Assembly (NCBI RefSeq): GCF_023922585.1
Contig: NZ_JAMFTN010000014.1
Location: 539,108 to 603,107, forward strand
Source: Aliidiomarina quisquiliarum
GTDB taxonomy: Bacteria > Pseudomonadota > Gammaproteobacteria > Enterobacterales > Alteromonadaceae
Length of the DNA stretch: 64,000 bases
Direction of reading: 5' to 3'
The position numbers and the translations under genes were made by a program. This document shows positions 8,612-18,741 of the stretch, in pieces (the first letter of the stretch is position 1; each line of letters starts with the position of its first letter). The notes under the pieces are model-generated. The model saw nothing but the letters and a program-made list of their open reading frames with translations. It made no database searches and was not told the origin of the DNA.

Positions 8612-10528
8612 TTAAGAAATTGTACGCGTTTCAACATCATTACGAAGTTGTTCAATAAACTCAGTAATAGACAGTTTGCCTAAGTCTTTACCTCGGCGCG
8701 TACGTACGGCCACTTGTTGTTGTTCAACTTCTTGGTCACCAACAACCAACAAATAAGGCACGCGTTTTAATGTATGTTCTCGAATTTTAAAGCCTATCTT
8801 CTCATTTCTCAAGTCGGCTGTCGCGCGAAATCCATTCTTTTTAAGCTCTGAGACAAGGCTTTTCGCATAATCGGCCTGTTTATCGGTAATATTCATGATA
8901 ACGACTTGATTTGGCGATAACCAGGTTGGAAAAAACCCAGCATACTCTTCAATAAGAATTCCCATAAAGCGTTCAAGCGAACCTAATATAGCCCGGTGAA
9001 TCATTACCGGCACGTGGCGTTCGTTATCTTCGCCTACATAAGTTGCACCTAACCGACTAGGCATTGAGAAATCAAGTTGTATTGTACCACACTGCCAAGC
9101 ACGGCCAATGCAGTCAAACAACGTAAACTCTATTTTCGGACCGTAGAATGCGCCTTCACCTGGCAAATAGTCAAATGATATATCGTTCGACTTCAAGGCT
9201 TCGGCTAAAGCCATTTCGGCTCGGTCCCAGGTTGCATCATCGCCAATTCGCTCTTCAGGGCGGGTTGACAATTTTACTACCACATCTTCGAAGCCAAAGG
9301 TTTTGTAAGTTTCGTATACCATACGAATACAATCGGCGACTTCGTCTTGAACTTGTTCTTCGGTACAGAATATATGTGCGTCGTCCTGAGTAAACCCTCG
9401 AACACGCATTAGCCCATGTAATGCACCCGAAGGTTCATTACGGTGGCAACAACCAAACTCAGCCATTCGTAACGGCAAGTCGCGGTAAGACTTTAAGCCT
9501 TGGTTGAATATTTGTACATGCCCTGGGCAGTTCATTGGCTTAACGGCATACTCACGACTTTCTGACGACGTGGTAAACATTAACTCTTGGAATTTTTCCC
9601 AGTGGCCTGAACGCTCCCAAAGTACGCGGTCCATCATTAATGGGCCTTTTACTTCTTGGTAATCATATTCGCTCAGCTTTTCCCGCACGTACTTTTCTAA
9701 TTCTTGAAACACGGTCCAACCATTATGGTGCCAAAATACCATTCCTGGCGCTTCTTCTTGCCAGTGGAATAAGTCTTGTGCTTTACCAATTTTACGATGG
9801 TCGCGCTTTTCAGCTTCTTCTAAACGTTGTAAATATGCGTTTAACTGTTTCTTGTCGGCCCAAGCAGTACCGTAAATACGTTGCAACATTTTGTTGTCTG
9901 AATCGCCGCGCCAATAGGCACCCGCTACTTTCATAATTTTAAAATGTTGGCAAAACGACATGTTAGGCACGTGAGGCCCTCGGCACATGTCCACATATTC
10001 TTCGTGATAATACAGCCCTGGGCGATCATCACGGTCAATATTTTCGTCTAAAATTTCAATTTTATAGCTTTCGCCACGCTCGACAAAAACTTCTCTTGCC
10101 TCCGCCCAGCTTACTTTTTTCTTAACTACGGTATAACCGGTTTTTGCCAGTTCTTTCATGCGTTGTTCAAGCGCATCGAGATCATCTTGGTGCAAGGGCC
10201 GGTCTAGATCAATGTCGTAATAAAAACCATTGTCGATAGTTGGCCCTATCGCCATCCGTGTGTTTGGCCATAGCTGCTTAATGGCATGGCCTAATAAATG
10301 CGCACAGGAGTGACGAATAATTTCAACCCCTTCGTCATTTCTTTGGGTAATAATTTCAAGCGTCGCGTCGGTTTCAATTAAATCGCTAGCGTCAACAAGC
10401 TCACCATTTACCCGCCCGGCAACCGTTGCTTTAGCAAGGCCAGGACCAATATCGAGGGCGACGTCGAGAACAGAAACAGGGTTAGCAAACTCGCGTTGAC
10501 TACCGTCAGGGAGAGTAATTACTGGCAT
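8612..10528 (-). CDS. thrS: Threonine--tRNA ligase
   Basis: 638 residues against 642 in E. coli. The N-terminal TGS domain (1-60), the editing domain that removes Ser-tRNA(Thr) ([17 protein letters not shown]), the class II core with zinc ligands in MNCPGHV and motif 2 [20 protein letters not shown], and the C-terminal anticodon domain ([14 protein letters not shown]) are all present. It charges tRNA(Thr). It heads the thrS-infC-rpmI-rplT unit. The 273-nt untranslated stretch upstream (10529-10801) has room for an operator resembling tRNA(Thr), as in E. coli, but I cannot show one. Confidence 0.98.
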   Translation of the reverse strand: MPVITLPDGSQREFANPVSVLDVALDIGPGLAKATVAGRVNGELVDASDLIETDATLEIITQRNDEGVEIIRHSCAHLLGHAIKQLWPNTRMAIGPTIDNGFYYDIDLDRPLHQDDLDALEQRMKELAKTGYTVVKKKVSWAEAREVFVERGESYKIEILDENIDRDDRPGLYYHEEYVDMCRGPHVPNMSFCQHFKIMKVAGAYWRGDSDNKMLQRIYGTAWADKKQLNAYLQRLEEAEKRDHRKIGKAQDLFHWQEEAPGMVFWHHNGWTVFQELEKYVREKLSEYDYQEVKGPLMMDRVLWERSGHWEKFQELMFTTSSESREYAVKPMNCPGHVQIFNQGLKSYRDLPLRMAEFGCCHRNEPSGALHGLMRVRGFTQDDAHIFCTEEQVQDEVADCIRMVYETYKTFGFEDVVVKLSTRPEERIGDDATWDRAEMALAEALKSNDISFDYLPGEGAFYGPKIEFTLFDCIGRAWQCGTIQLDFSMPSRLGATYVGEDNERHVPVMIHRAILGSLERFMGILIEEYAGFFPTWLSPNQVVIMNITDKQADYAKSLVSELKKNGFRATADLRNEKIGFKIREHTLKRVPYLLVVGDQEVEQQQVAVRTRRGKDLGKLSITEFIEQLRNDVETRTIS

Positions 10529-10801
10529 GGAGGTTTATTCCTTATTTTACAGTGGTGACACCCACCAAGTGCCACTTGTATACGTTCAGACTGCAAATAC
10601 TACCTTAAGGTTGTTCGAACAGCCCAGTAAAGAGGCGGCATTATACCGAAACAGCTGTATTAACGCAACTTTACTGGCTATAAGTTTGTCAATAACAGGC
10701 TACCAAAGTAACACTTTGCACGTTATTCTTGCTGTCTCTACCGAATCCATACTACGCTTTTGCCTGCGCTACTTTAAGCCAGCTGTAACGGGAATTCATT
10801 G

Positions 10802-11692
10802 ATGAGTTTATACCTTGGCCAACTTGCCGCATTAACGGCAGCCTTTTGTTGGGCTATTGCAACTATTTTCTACAGTAAAAGCAGCCACCATTTAAGCTCA
10901 ATTCAGTTAAATTTAGTGAAAGGCATTGTTGCTTCGCCACTGCTATTGTTAGGCACATTATTATTACCCGGCGAAGGCTGGGCCGGTTGGAGCCAACACA
11001 CTTGGTTACTAATGACCTTAAGCGGCGTAATTGGTATTACTATTGGTGACAGCTGTTATTTTGCTGCCCTGCGTCGGCTTGGTCCTGGCCACACTATTTT
11101 ACTTGAGTATTTAGCCCCGCCAATGGCGGCCGTATTAGCTTGGTTGGTTCTTTCGGAGGCACTTAGCCCCATACAAATGGTAGCTGCGGTAACCGTTATT
11201 GCGGGAGTACTGCTGGTTCTTACCGAGCGACAATTAAATAGCCGCATGGCAATTAGTCGCGCTGGTGTTTTATATGCGGTGTCCGCAGCTGCTTGCCAAG
11301 CCATTGGCTTGGTAATGGCGTTTTATGGCTTTTCCCAAGCCAAGGTGTCGCCGGCCGAGGCCGCATTAGTGAGGCTGTTTGGCGGTACCTTAATTCTAAC
11401 GGTAGGCATTGTATTATTAAGACCAAAACTGTTTCCAGCCACCCTTACGGCACTGAAGCACACACAGTTAAGCACCTTATTGGCAGCCATAGCCCTGGGT
11501 ACCTTTTTAGGCATTTGGCTGCAACAAGTGGCCGTAGCATTAGTCACCCCCGGTATTGCCCAAACCTTACTTTCCACTGCACCGTTATTTATGCTTAGTT
11601 TGAACGTTATTCGTGGTCAGCATATTAGTTTTCGGGCTGTAACAGGCACCGTAGTGGCTATGGCAGGAATTAGCTTGCTGTTCCTGTTCTAG
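10802..11692 (+). CDS. DMT superfamily (EamA) inner-membrane transporter
   Basis: 296 residues with ten hydrophobic segments in two repeats of five, the EamA layout: first repeat about 5-140 (YLGQLAALTAAFCWAIATIF to VIAGVLLVL), second about 150-295. EamA proteins export amino acids or metabolites or import nucleotide-sugar-like compounds; the substrate cannot be told from the sequence. A TTG one codon upstream is an alternative start. Its 3' end overlaps the convergent ribE gene by 23 nt. Confidence 0.88.
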   Translation: MSLYLGQLAALTAAFCWAIATIFYSKSSHHLSSIQLNLVKGIVASPLLLLGTLLLPGEGWAGWSQHTWLLMTLSGVIGITIGDSCYFAALRRLGPGHTILLEYLAPPMAAVLAWLVLSEALSPIQMVAAVTVIAGVLLVLTERQLNSRMAISRAGVLYAVSAAACQAIGLVMAFYGFSQAKVSPAEAALVRLFGGTLILTVGIVLLRPKLFPATLTALKHTQLSTLLAAIALGTFLGIWLQQVAVALVTPGIAQTLLSTAPLFMLSLNVIRGQHISFRAVTGTVVAMAGISLLFLF

Positions 11693-12299
11693 CTAGCACC
11701 TTTTTTACGGTTTCAACAATAGTAAAGGTTTGCGTGTCTACTTCAATATTCAGCCGCGTGCCTACTATTGCCTCGCCTAAATTTGTGCGCTCTAAGGTTT
11801 CTGGAATTAAGTGCAGCCAAAAGCCCTGCTCGGTTACATCACCTACGGTTAAACTAGCACCATTCACGGTAATAAAGCCTTTGGGCAAAATATATTCTAA
11901 CCAACGGGGTTCAAGCTCTAAATACAAACGGCAGTTGTCGCTGCTGTCGTGGCGCTCGGCTATTGCCGCAGTGGTTTGAATATGGCCCGACACAATATGC
12001 CCGCCCAGTTCGGTACCCATAGTTAAAGAACGTTCAAAATTTACCTCTTCGCCTATACTAAGGCTACCTAAGTTGGTTAAACGCAAGGTTTCATCAATAA
12101 TGTCGAAACTAACCGTGCCTGGTTCAGTGTGCGAGTTAAATTCTGTCACCGTTAAACAGCAGCCATTTATCGCTATACTGGCACCGGTTTCTAACGCTGC
12201 TAAATAATGCGCTGGCACAGCCAACTCCAACTGTCGAAACTGCTCCCGATCAACAACCGCGTTAACCTGAGCTTTGGTTTGAACAATACCTGTGAACAT
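11670..12299 (-). CDS. ribE: Riboflavin synthase, alpha chain
   Basis: 209 residues beginning MFTGIVQTKAQV, the invariant start of the family; an upstream in-frame extension was rejected for this reason. Two tandem lumazine-binding barrels are visible, each with a GGHxVSGH-like segment in the first (ELGGHIVSGHIQTT) and the matching repeat in the second. The enzyme dismutates two 6,7-dimethyl-8-ribityllumazines to riboflavin and a pyrimidinedione. It stands alone, away from other rib genes. Its start codon is only 11 bp from that of the divergent DUF3080 gene. Confidence 0.96.
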   Translation of the reverse strand: MFTGIVQTKAQVNAVVDREQFRQLELAVPAHYLAALETGASIAINGCCLTVTEFNSHTEPGTVSFDIIDETLRLTNLGSLSIGEEVNFERSLTMGTELGGHIVSGHIQTTAAIAERHDSSDNCRLYLELEPRWLEYILPKGFITVNGASLTVGDVTEQGFWLHLIPETLERTNLGEAIVGTRLNIEVDTQTFTIVETVKKVLARTGTAS

Positions 12300-12310
12300 A
12301 GTGACCGCCA

Positions 12311-13444
12311 ATGAAGTTAATAACCTGGATATATAAAGGCTCGCGTATCGCCTTGTACATATTGAAAAATAGGGCTGCAAGTGTACCTAAATATACCTTT
12401 TGTCGCTATACACAGCTGCTACTGGGGTTTATTTCTTTGTTCGCCTTAAGTGCCTGTAGCGACGCTGTTAACCCACAGTTGGAAGACTACGCTAAGCGCC
12501 TTGAACGCCTTGCGGGTGAACAGCGGCTGGCAGCAGAACAGCTTGTTACGCCTATCCAACCAAGCGTGGCAGAGCTTCGCCGCAACTTGCCAAGAATGTC
12601 TATTTCGTTACTGGACAGTTTTCGTTTAAACGAATGTCGCTTAGGCCAAGTTGTGGCCGAGCGTAATAGCTCGTTAGGTAAAGTAATGACCCCAGCCAAC
12701 CAGTTGTATTATGAAATAAAGGTCACTCGGGCACTAAAAGAATGTTTAACCGCACCGGTTGAACTTAGCCCGGCGCTACGCCTTGAACTTACGCAGGCTT
12801 TAGCCATAAAAGAAAGTAGCTTAGCGTTAGCGGTGCATAACTTTTTAACCACAGACCAGGTTTGGCGGGCCAATTTTCGTTTTGCTCGCCACAGTTTACC
12901 CATGAGCTCTGCCGACGACTTTACTAGCACCTTTACTGCCTTAAGTTATTTTGCCCACACGTTAACGTTAGTGCTGGCCGACCCCCACCAAGTTCAGCTT
13001 GACTTAACCCTGTGGCACGAGCAATTAGAAGCTTTAAACCATTCTCGCTTTTTAAGTGCTTACTGGCGTACCTTTGCCAGTGTTCCTGCCGAGCTAGAGC
13101 GCTTAACCGAACTGCTTGAACGCACCACTAAGCATATTGGCTGTAGCGATATAGCCCGGCCACAACAGGCCCAATACCTGCACAATGTCATGCTTAATAT
13201 TTATATTGCCAAATTACAGCCGGCTTTTGCCCGTTGGGCGCATTACCAGCAGCAGTTGGCGCCAGTACTTAAACAGTTAGTGGCTTTAACGGAAGGTGAA
13301 CTTTGGTTAAATTACGTGCAGCAGCTAGGCTATGGCCATACCAACACCCTGCAACAAAGTAGCCGCAACCATGCCGAACAATGGCAACTGTTACTGGCTA
13401 AATGCCGCCTTACCACTACGGGTGGTTCGCTTACCGACGAATAG
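12311..13444 (+). CDS. DUF3080 family lipoprotein
   Basis: Up to 377 residues, matching the DUF3080 family by its conserved CRLGQVVAERNSSLGKVM segment (about residues 110-130) and YEIKVTRALKECL. The hydrophobic stretch ending LFALSAC is a lipobox, so the mature protein is probably a membrane-anchored lipoprotein starting at Cys49. A 48-residue leader is long for a lipoprotein; an in-frame TTG at 12362 would give a more usual 31-residue leader, and neither start has a clear ribosome site. Function is unknown. The 3' end overlaps the convergent lipid-kinase-like gene by 14 nt. Confidence 0.8.
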   Translation: MKLITWIYKGSRIALYILKNRAASVPKYTFCRYTQLLLGFISLFALSACSDAVNPQLEDYAKRLERLAGEQRLAAEQLVTPIQPSVAELRRNLPRMSISLLDSFRLNECRLGQVVAERNSSLGKVMTPANQLYYEIKVTRALKECLTAPVELSPALRLELTQALAIKESSLALAVHNFLTTDQVWRANFRFARHSLPMSSADDFTSTFTALSYFAHTLTLVLADPHQVQLDLTLWHEQLEALNHSRFLSAYWRTFASVPAELERLTELLERTTKHIGCSDIARPQQAQYLHNVMLNIYIAKLQPAFARWAHYQQQLAPVLKQLVALTEGELWLNYVQQLGYGHTNTLQQSSRNHAEQWQLLLAKCRLTTTGGSLTDE

Positions 13445-14321
13445 AAACAGCCTGGGGCACACAGCGAATTTTCACTGGGGTACAACCTGCGTACTCACCA
13501 TCGGTTTGCATGGGTATTTGTGCCGTTGCTATCACCATTTCACTTAGTTGACCACTGGTTACAACCTTATTGGTTAAGTGTGAGCCCCTGTATATCGACG
13601 AAAATGACTGCAACTTCACTGCGAGTCGACACTCTTGCACATGAACCCAGGCCAAACAGCCATTATTGGGCTTAGCATGGGGCGCAATAAGCATACCTGC
13701 ACCAAAATAGCGCATGTTGGCTGCCACAAAAATCAATGTTGGCGTTTTATCTAAGCAAACTAGTGCTGGATCTGAGCCAGTAGCTTGCAAGTATTCACCG
13801 CGATAAGAAAATATTTGTTTAAGTGCACAAACTAAGTAGGTTAACCGCGGCCACCAACTTTTCTTACTACCAAGGTGAGCAATTAAGTCGCCGTCAAAAC
13901 CAACCCCCACCGAGTTAATAAAATAGCGCTCATTAGCTTGGCCAATATCAATACATTCCGCTTTACCATGCAAAGCCCGCTTAATATAACCAGCAGTAGT
14001 CAGTTTTGTGCCATACCAAGCGCGGGCAAAGTCGTTACCAGTACCGGCAGGAATATAACCTATTGGCAGTGTTTTATAAGCGTTACCGAGGGCATTTACT
14101 ACTTGGTGCAAGGTGCCGTCGCCACCAACCACAATAAGCTCTGCTGCTGTTGGCAGGTAAGTGTGAATGCTAGTGGTGGTAACCTTCAGGTCGGCGTCGG
14201 TAGCAACTAGCACATAAGAACGGTTTATTTCTTCGAGGGCCAAACAAAGAGCCTGCACGCGCCGTTGCCGTGCCCGTTGCGGAAGTGGATTAAACACAAC
14301 GAGAGTTATTTTTGTTGTCAT
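13431..14321 (-). CDS. Diacylglycerol/sphingosine kinase-like (YegS-type) protein
   Basis: 296 residues from the ATG at 14321 (a GTG three codons upstream is possible). The DAGK catalytic domain is recognised by the nucleotide-binding motif VVGGDGTLHQVVNAL (about 65-80) and GYIPAGTGNDFARAWY. Members phosphorylate lipids such as diacylglycerol or phosphatidylglycerol; the substrate is not known for this one. It follows cydC by 14 nt and is probably read from the cydABDC transcript, though no functional link to the oxidase is evident. Confidence 0.86.
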   Translation of the reverse strand: MTTKITLVVFNPLPQRARQRRVQALCLALEEINRSYVLVATDADLKVTTTSIHTYLPTAAELIVVGGDGTLHQVVNALGNAYKTLPIGYIPAGTGNDFARAWYGTKLTTAGYIKRALHGKAECIDIGQANERYFINSVGVGFDGDLIAHLGSKKSWWPRLTYLVCALKQIFSYRGEYLQATGSDPALVCLDKTPTLIFVAANMRYFGAGMLIAPHAKPNNGCLAWVHVQECRLAVKLQSFSSIYRGSHLTNKVVTSGQLSEMVIATAQIPMQTDGEYAGCTPVKIRCVPQAVSIRR

Positions 14322-14335
14322 TGTATTCACTCTTA

Positions 14336-16051
14336 TTACGGGGTGCGTTTAAGTTGTTTCTCGTCCAGCCAATATTTAACATGTGAACCAGGTAACACAC
14401 TAACATCGTGTGCAAAGTAAATAACCGTGCGCTGCATTAACCAAGGCTGAATTCTATTGATAATGATGTTCTGAGTGGCAGCGTCTACCCCGGTAAAGGG
14501 TTCGTCAAGAATAAGTAGTTGTGGATTGGTTAATAATACCCGCGCTAAGGCAATGCGCCGCCCTTGCCCACCCGACACCAATTCACCTTGTTCACCTAAC
14601 CAGGTGTCTAAGCCTTGCGGTAGTTGCATGGCCCATTTGTCTAGCGCTACCCAACCCAACACCTGCCATGCTGCTTCTGCGGTTAAGTTGTTGTCGGCTA
14701 AGCGTAAATTTTCCCATAAGGTACCGTTCACAATAAAGTTACGCTGCGGTAAATAAGTTATACATTCGCTACGCTGTTTATCGCTCATGGCGGCAACGGC
14801 TTTACCCTGCCAATATACCCCGATAGCTTGGCTATGAACCAGCCCAGAAAAATGATCAGCCAAACTACTTTTACCTACCCCTGAAGCGGCGCAAATTGCC
14901 ACATGTTGCTGCGCCGGCACATGCCAGTTGGGCATATCAATCAGTACTCGTTGGCGCTGGCTTAAATACAGCTGCGCAACATACAAGCCTTTGGCTGGTA
15001 CCGATACTTGGGCCTGTGTTAGGGCCTGCTGTTGCTTAGGCTCTACGGCGGTTGGAGCTATCAATTGGTTAAGTTGCTTGGCAGCGTGTAACACGTCGCC
15101 CCACACATTCGCTTGGGTAGCAAGGGGTAGTACTAAATCACTTAATGCCAGCACAGTAATTGGTAACATAACTGCAATAGGCCCACTTAACTGCCCTTGC
15201 TGCCATAAATAAATACTAGCCAAGGCGGTAACCAAAGCCATTAGCTGCTGTAATAACACCACCCCACTTTGGTAGGCGGTAATGTGTCGCAAACGTTGCT
15301 CGCGTACGGCCATAAAGACTTCGTTTTGCTGCATTAATTGGCTGCGGTAAGTAGGGCTTAGGCCCCAAGCGGTTAGCTCGGCTAAGCCTTCAACATAATC
15401 AAGGGCTTGCTGGCGAAACTGCTCTTCGGTTTGGTTCTCTATTTGAGCAAAGCGTACCGACACGCGCATAGTTTGGGGCACCGCCAAAGCAAAAATAGTC
15501 ACTAAAAATAGCAGTACTAGCAGTGCTAACCCCCCCGACCACAACGCAATAAAACCAACCACAGCAAGGCTAATAACACCCGCCGTAGCGATAGGGGTAA
15601 CAAAGCGCAGCCACAGTAAGTCGAGCACGTTCAAGTTATGGGTTAAGCGGTGAATAAGCAAGCTAGTTTGTTGGCCGTGTAACCAGCGTACGTCGCGCTG
15701 AATAAGGCCTTGAAACAGCTTCACCCGCCAAATAGTTTGTACTTTTAGCACCGCATCGTGTTGCACTAACCGTTCGAGGTAACGACCAACGGTGCGGGTA
15801 ACGGCAAATAAACGAATACCGGCGCCTGGGGTATATATGTTTACCATGAGCCCCATAGCAAGAATACCGGAAAATGCCGAGGCGGTAATAAACCAACCGC
15901 TTAGGGCTAATAAACCAACGCCCGATAGCGCCGCCAATAAACTAAACCCTACCCCCATAGCTAATTTACGCCGAGCAGGTTTAAGGGCTTTAAACCAAGG
16001 TTTTAGTTGCGACCAATTGTACTTCCAGCTCGGCTTCAAATTATGCTTCAT
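14336..16051 (-). CDS. cydC: Heterodimeric thiol-reductant ABC exporter subunit CydC
   Basis: 571 residues: an N-terminal six-helix ABC exporter membrane domain (about 30-320) and a C-terminal ATPase (about 350-560) with signature VSGGQGRR and Walker B LLILDEPFTGVD. Walker A reads A-A-S-G-V-G-K-S, so the usual first Gly is Ala. CydDC exports glutathione and cysteine to the periplasm and is required to assemble cytochrome bd. It overlaps cydD by 11 nt and follows cydAB, a common arrangement. Confidence 0.93.
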   Translation of the reverse strand: MKHNLKPSWKYNWSQLKPWFKALKPARRKLAMGVGFSLLAALSGVGLLALSGWFITASAFSGILAMGLMVNIYTPGAGIRLFAVTRTVGRYLERLVQHDAVLKVQTIWRVKLFQGLIQRDVRWLHGQQTSLLIHRLTHNLNVLDLLWLRFVTPIATAGVISLAVVGFIALWSGGLALLVLLFLVTIFALAVPQTMRVSVRFAQIENQTEEQFRQQALDYVEGLAELTAWGLSPTYRSQLMQQNEVFMAVREQRLRHITAYQSGVVLLQQLMALVTALASIYLWQQGQLSGPIAVMLPITVLALSDLVLPLATQANVWGDVLHAAKQLNQLIAPTAVEPKQQQALTQAQVSVPAKGLYVAQLYLSQRQRVLIDMPNWHVPAQQHVAICAASGVGKSSLADHFSGLVHSQAIGVYWQGKAVAAMSDKQRSECITYLPQRNFIVNGTLWENLRLADNNLTAEAAWQVLGWVALDKWAMQLPQGLDTWLGEQGELVSGGQGRRIALARVLLTNPQLLILDEPFTGVDAATQNIIINRIQPWLMQRTVIYFAHDVSVLPGSHVKYWLDEKQLKRTP

Positions 16052-17711
16052 ACAGACGGCCCTCGGTTAAGGTGAAGGCTTGGCTAGCAACAGCAGCAAA
16101 AATAGTGTCGTGGCTGGCCACCACTACAATACGCTGATCAGCCACTAGCCGCTGTATTGCCAGTAGTACTTCTTCGGCACTAGCTTTATCTAGCCCTGCG
16201 GTAGGCTCGTCGAGTAATACTAATTGCGCTGAACTTAATAGCACCCGAGCAATAGCCACGCGCCGTGCTTCACCGCCTGAAAGGCCGGTACCTTGGGTGC
16301 CTACAGAAGTTGCTAAGCCTGTCGGTAGTTCCTGCAGCAAGTACGCTAACCCAACTTCGGCCAACACGTTTTCTAGCTGTGCTTGGCTTGCTGAAGGCGC
16401 AGCTAAAGTAAGGTTATGTTTTAAACTGGCATTTGCAATAAATGGGGTTTGGGCTAAATAAGCAATGGCTTCATTCTCGGCGGGCGCGGCACCAATACAC
16501 ACAGCAAGGTGTTGTGCTTCATGGGCAATTAAGCCGGCAATACTTTTCAGCAAGGTTGACTTCCCCGCCCCAGAAGCCCCATTTAGCCAAGTTAAGCTAC
16601 CCGCTTGTGCAGTAAAATGAATGTTGTGTAGTACTTGCCCCCGCCCAGGGTAACTCACATTCAATTCCCGTACGCTTAGGTTGCCTGCGCCTTTGGAAGT
16701 GTGCTTGGCTAAGGTAGCTTGTGGTTGTTCACTTAAGGCATAACGCGCCAGCTCAGCTGCGGCGCCTGTGGCGGTGGCGCGGTCATGGTAGTATGTCGAT
16801 AAGGTGCGCAAGGGTTGAAAAAATTCAGGTGCTAACATAAGTACAGCCAAACCAACAAACCAGGTCATTTTGCTAGCCGGTCCAACTTCATAGTAGCCAA
16901 GTAAAGAAAAACCAACGTAAATAGCCACCGCAGCAATAGCAATAGCCGAAAAAAACTCTAACACCGCCGACGATAAAAATGCCACCCGCAGGGTCTTCAT
17001 GTTTAGTTGCTGCGACTTTTCACTAGCCCGCTGCACTTCATTTTTTGCCAGCTCCGTTTGGTTAAACAGCTTTAATACAGTTAAATTACGTAAACGGTCG
17101 ATAAATATTCCCGATATACGCCGCATAAGCGCAAAATGCTGTTGGTTTACCCGTTCAGCGCCCATGCCCACTAAGGCCATAAAAATAGGAATAAGGGGGG
17201 CAGAAGCCAGTAAAAACAGCCCTGCTATCCAGTCGAGTGAAAATACAATCATTAGAATAAGCAGCGGAATTACCACCGCAAGCCACAATTGCGGCTGAAA
17301 GCGTGAAAAATATGGCCCTAAGGCCTGTAAGGGTTCACCCACTAGGCTGGCTTGTTCGCTTGCCACCGAATAACCAGCGGCATTTTCCCAACCTTGGGTT
17401 AGCCATTGCAGCGCCAAGCGTTCGCTGTTGCTATTAAGCTTAAGCACACTTTTTTCTTGCCCATAAAAACCAATGGCCCTTACAACCAACGCTAACAGCA
17501 CCGCAGCAACTAAAGCTGACAATTCAGCTAAGCTAGCCGTGCCGCCCACCGTTACACTTAATAACCAGGCCAATAACAATACATAAGCAACGGTGGCAAC
17601 GCCTTGCAGTACGCCCCACAAGGTAACCATACGTATGTCGTTACGCAGTGCAAATAACAAGCGCGCCAATAGTAGGCGCGCTTGTTTTAGTTCTTCATTA
17701 ACAGCTTTCAA
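16041..17711 (-). CDS. cydD: Heterodimeric thiol-reductant ABC exporter subunit CydD
   Basis: 556 residues: membrane domain about 20-315, ATPase domain about 340-550 with Walker A GASGAGKSTLL, signature LSGGEARR and Walker B LVLLDEPTAGLD. It pairs with CydC (next gene, overlapping by 11 nt) to form the heterodimer that exports thiols for cytochrome bd maturation. The start is 22 nt after cydB, so cydA-cydB-cydD-cydC form one unit; there is no room for a cydX gene between cydB and cydD. Confidence 0.93.
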   Translation of the reverse strand: MKAVNEELKQARLLLARLLFALRNDIRMVTLWGVLQGVATVAYVLLLAWLLSVTVGGTASLAELSALVAAVLLALVVRAIGFYGQEKSVLKLNSNSERLALQWLTQGWENAAGYSVASEQASLVGEPLQALGPYFSRFQPQLWLAVVIPLLILMIVFSLDWIAGLFLLASAPLIPIFMALVGMGAERVNQQHFALMRRISGIFIDRLRNLTVLKLFNQTELAKNEVQRASEKSQQLNMKTLRVAFLSSAVLEFFSAIAIAAVAIYVGFSLLGYYEVGPASKMTWFVGLAVLMLAPEFFQPLRTLSTYYHDRATATGAAAELARYALSEQPQATLAKHTSKGAGNLSVRELNVSYPGRGQVLHNIHFTAQAGSLTWLNGASGAGKSTLLKSIAGLIAHEAQHLAVCIGAAPAENEAIAYLAQTPFIANASLKHNLTLAAPSASQAQLENVLAEVGLAYLLQELPTGLATSVGTQGTGLSGGEARRVAIARVLLSSAQLVLLDEPTAGLDKASAEEVLLAIQRLVADQRIVVVASHDTIFAAVASQAFTLTEGRLYEA

Positions 17712-17733
17712 TATATTTCACTTCTGTAAGAAC

Positions 17734-18741
17734 TTAACTATACCCTTCACCAGCTTTTACTTTTCCACGGAACACCCAGTATGTCCAGGCTGTATATACC
17801 AGTACAAAGGGAATCACGAACAACAACCCGAGCAATAAAAACAACTGACTTTCATGGGCTGAGGCTGCGTCCCACAGGGTGTAACTTGGCGGTACCACAT
17901 AAGGGAATTTCGATGCAATCAAGCCTAAGTAGGTAAATATAAATAGCCCCATGGTGGCAAAAAACGGCTTGCTGTCATGGCGATTTTTCACTGACGATAA
18001 AATACCCCAAGCAAACGCCAAAGTAATAACCGGTAACAGCCAAATAAAACTAATACCGCTAAACCAACGCAAGTATACATAGTTGTCTACATACGGCGTC
18101 CACAGGCCAATAATACCAAATACAACCAACACCGTTAGTAATAGCCATGGAGTAACTTTGTACGCCCAAGCTTGAAGCGCATCTTTCGACTTTAAAATTA
18201 GCCAAGTAGAGCCTAGCAAGCCATAACCAGCCACCATACCCAAGCCTGTTAACACAGTGAATGGGGTTAACCAGTCGAAGGCCCCGCCCACATACACGCC
18301 GTCGACTACGTTAAAGCCTTGAATGTAACTACCCACTACAGCGCCTTGAGCAAAAGCAGCAACAATAGAGCCGCCCGAAAAGGCCCAGTTCCATAAGTAG
18401 CGCGATGTTTTTGCTTTAAAGCGAAATTCAAAGGCCACGCCGCGGAAAATTAACCCCGCCAGCATAAGAAACACACCAATGTATAAGGCTGGCAAAATGA
18501 TGGTGTACACACGCGGAAAGGCTGCCAACAACCCTGCACCGCCAAGAATTAACCAAGTGCCGTTGCCGTCCCATACGGGGGCTACGGAATTCATCATTAC
18601 ATCGCGCGACTCTTCGTTCGGGGCAAAGGGAAATAGTATCCCTTGGCCTAGAACAAAACCGTCCATCATCACGTACATAATAATGCCAAAGGCGATAATA
18701 AAGGCCCATATAAAGGTTAGGTCGAATACGGGTTCAATCAT
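17734..18741 (-). CDS. cydB: Cytochrome bd-type quinol oxidase subunit II (CIO type)
   Basis: 335 residues, shorter than E. coli CydB (379) and typical of the cyanide-insensitive-oxidase branch (CioB). Eight to nine hydrophobic helices are visible, with conserved MMDGFVLGQGILFPF and APVWDGNGTWLILGG. Subunit II stabilises the haems held by subunit I in the inner membrane. It overlaps cydA by 4 nt (ATGA), which implies translational coupling. Confidence 0.94.
   Translation of the reverse strand: MIEPVFDLTFIWAFIIAFGIIMYVMMDGFVLGQGILFPFAPNEESRDVMMNSVAPVWDGNGTWLILGGAGLLAAFPRVYTIILPALYIGVFLMLAGLIFRGVAFEFRFKAKTSRYLWNWAFSGGSIVAAFAQGAVVGSYIQGFNVVDGVYVGGAFDWLTPFTVLTGLGMVAGYGLLGSTWLILKSKDALQAWAYKVTPWLLLTVLVVFGIIGLWTPYVDNYVYLRWFSGISFIWLLPVITLAFAWGILSSVKNRHDSKPFFATMGLFIFTYLGLIASKFPYVVPPSYTLWDAASAHESQLFLLLGLLFVIPFVLVYTAWTYWVFRGKVKAGEGYS

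Noticed and set aside
10527-10802. A 91-codon plus-strand frame in the thrS/transporter gap
   Set aside because: It starts inside the thrS start region, has no ribosome site, no recognisable motif and unusual composition; more likely leader DNA of thrS.
17712-17733. cydX small subunit gene after cydB
   Set aside because: Only 22 nt separate cydB and cydD, too short for cydX.
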